Source of the DNA: an uncultured Eubacterium sp.
Lineage (GTDB): Bacteria > Bacillota > Clostridia > Lachnospirales > Lachnospiraceae
Reading direction: 5' to 3'
Assembly: GCA_910580075.1 (NCBI GenBank)
Contig: CAJTVR010000148.1
Span: 1-7,091, forward strand
Length of the DNA stretch: 7,091 bases
Part shown: positions 6,297 through 7,091 of the stretch, piece after piece
Numbering within the stretch: position 1 is the stretch's first letter
How the letters are laid out: every line of letters starts with the position of its first letter
Made by a program: the position numbers and the translations under genes
Notes under the pieces: model-generated
Told to the model about the DNA's origin: nothing
Database searches by the model: none
The model's input: only the letters and a program-made list of their open reading frames with translations

Positions 6297-6328
6297 GAAT
6301 TCTGGCAGAAACGTCAGTTTTCTGGCAG
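6281..6328 (-). promoter_or_regulatory. Three phased direct repeats upstream of the -10 element
   Basis: On the minus strand CTGCCAGAA (6328-6320), CTGCCAGAA (6308-6300) and CCGCCAAAA (6289-6281) recur every 20 and 19 bases. The last copy ends 9 bases before the TATAAA box. Such spacing, close to two helix turns, is typical of sites bound by a tandem dimer or oligomer of an activator (LytTR- or SARP-like geometry). The regulator is not in the window. Confidence 0.4.
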
Positions 6329-6428
6329 GATTAGACTTTTCACATGGAAGGGGCAGTTTCAGCAAATGACAGAAAAACAACGCAGGCAATTCTATTATCG
6401 AAAGGCACAGGTTAGGAACTGTTAATAA

Positions 6429-6453
6429 ATTACTCCTTTCAATTTGGAGTAAT
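6429..6453. repeat. Small perfect hairpin (8-bp stem, 9-base loop)
   Basis: attactcc (6429-6436) pairs with ggagtaat (6446-6453). It has no T-tract on either strand, so I do not call it a terminator. It lies just past the broken end of the ISAzo13 relic and may mark the deletion boundary or another element's end. Confidence 0.35.
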
Positions 6454-6478
6454 AGTATAATTCCAGCTGCCTAATCGT

Positions 6479-7024
6479 TCATTTTCCATGCCCGGCTGCG
6501 AGATGAATTACTGCCGCCCCATCGCATGTTATGTAGATTCTCCTGGCTTCTGGAAACGAATTTTTCCCGCAGGAATCCCACCATACCACAATACTGGCAA
6601 CAGCGAATTCTGACGTGTCATAGTCAGTGCCAAGATTGATGAAGCCAGTGTTGCTGTTCAACACATAAACGCCATAAGGATTCACTTTTCCCAATTTAGC
6701 AACAGGAAAGTCATAATCCCACACTTTACGCGAATCCTTGGTTTTACGATATTCTGCTCCGCTGTTCTTAAAATTGCCGATGTTCTCCTTTTTCTTTGTA
6801 TCAGCGGAGATTACAGGATCACCTGCTTCAAGGTGCTGTTTTGCCAGATTGTTGATAATCCCAAACTGCTCATCACGGTCAGGGATCGGCTCGCCAGCCT
6901 GCAGCATTTTTTGGTTCACCTGCTTGCTGTACCCCATGTCTGTGAGCAGCTGGGACACTTTGACATAACTGACCTGTATCCCGTATTCATCAAGCAGGAT
7001 GGCCTCGATTTTTCGGAGGCTCAT
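6479..7024 (-). pseudogene. ISAzo13-family transposase relic (middle part only)
   Basis: The 181-residue frame matches the central part of ISAzo13-type transposases (about 400 residues or more, Rhodopirellula-type DDE). It shows the helix-turn-helix-like YGIQVSYVKVSQLLTDMGYS, then PDRDEQFGIINN, VISADTKKKENIGNFKN with the first catalytic D at residue 75, NPYGVYVLNSNTGFINLGTD, WWDSCGKNSFP and YITCDG with the second D at residue 168. After CDG the frame goes wrong. Inserting one G in the run at 6517-6520 restores GGSNSSRSRAWKM in the next frame, matching the family's CDGGGSN motif. Soon after, that frame stops and the rest, including the third catalytic residue, is missing. Upstream of the listed ATG the frame is open only to a TAG at 7051-7049, so the N-terminal part is lost too. 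The ATG at 7024 is internal and not a true start. Confidence 0.85.
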
Positions 7025-7048
7025 GCTCTGTGGAATGCACCATATGCA

Positions 7049-7091
7049 CTAACTTAACAAAAACCGAATAAGCTGCTGTCTTGGATTTTTT
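7049..7091. other. Unassigned right edge
   Basis: These 43 bases begin at the stop codon that closes the ISAzo13 relic's frame. I recognise nothing in them; they may be the sequence into which the relic was joined. Confidence 0.3.

Larger units (their letters stand above)
6133..6478. other. Intergenic region between the secreted-protein gene and the ISAzo13 relic
   Basis: These 346 bases hold the candidate promoter and three phased repeats near 6266-6328, a 10-bp inverted pair (6186-6195 with 6412-6421) and an 8-bp hairpin (6429-6436 with 6446-6453). I see no small gene with a supported start or any RNA gene. Confidence 0.5.

Noticed and set aside
6429..6461. Terminator or plus-strand promoter (TATAAT at 6456-6461)
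   Set aside because: The hairpin lacks a T-tract, no -35 sits at the right distance, and there is no plus-strand gene downstream.

Overview
The window looks like an accessory, decaying region of a Clostridia chromosome, most likely Lachnospiraceae. This is inferred from the protein families, strong AAGGAG-type ribosome binding sites and mixed GC content; no rRNA or core gene is present to fix the taxon. Two mobile-element traces flank the region. Between them lie one large secreted-protein gene and the wreck of a small operon.

Layout. (1) 33-1904: a complete IS1182-type insertion sequence with one intact plus-strand transposase (163-1761). Its ends are two-part inverted repeats: 25 bp at the very edge and 30 bp further in. 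(2) 1905-3117, minus strand: remnants of a three-gene operon recognised from family knowledge. These are a VTC-domain (polyphosphate-polymerase-like) gene broken by an internal deletion, an 8-bp tandem duplication and an amber codon; the first 19 codons of a DUF4956 membrane-protein gene; and a fragment of a Cthe_2159-like (DUF4353) carbohydrate-binding beta-helix protein. The last two were joined by a deletion. (3) 3267-6132, minus strand: a 936-residue secreted multidomain protein (signal peptide, beta-helix-like region, Ig-like, YDG, BIG2 and Fn3-type modules) with a strong terminator just after it. (4) 6133-6478: its long upstream region, with a candidate promoter and three evenly spaced repeats that could be activator sites. 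(5) 6479-7048, minus strand: a relic of an ISAzo13-family transposase, truncated at both ends and frameshifted by what looks like one lost G.

How it fits together. Only the transposase and the secreted protein look intact. The VTC/DUF4956/carbohydrate-binding trio would normally work together at the cell envelope, but it cannot do so here. I see no undescribed defence or biosynthetic system. The best leads are the step-by-step decay of the VTC operon, a near-perfect outward hybrid promoter at the left IS edge, and the phased repeats upstream of the secreted-protein gene.
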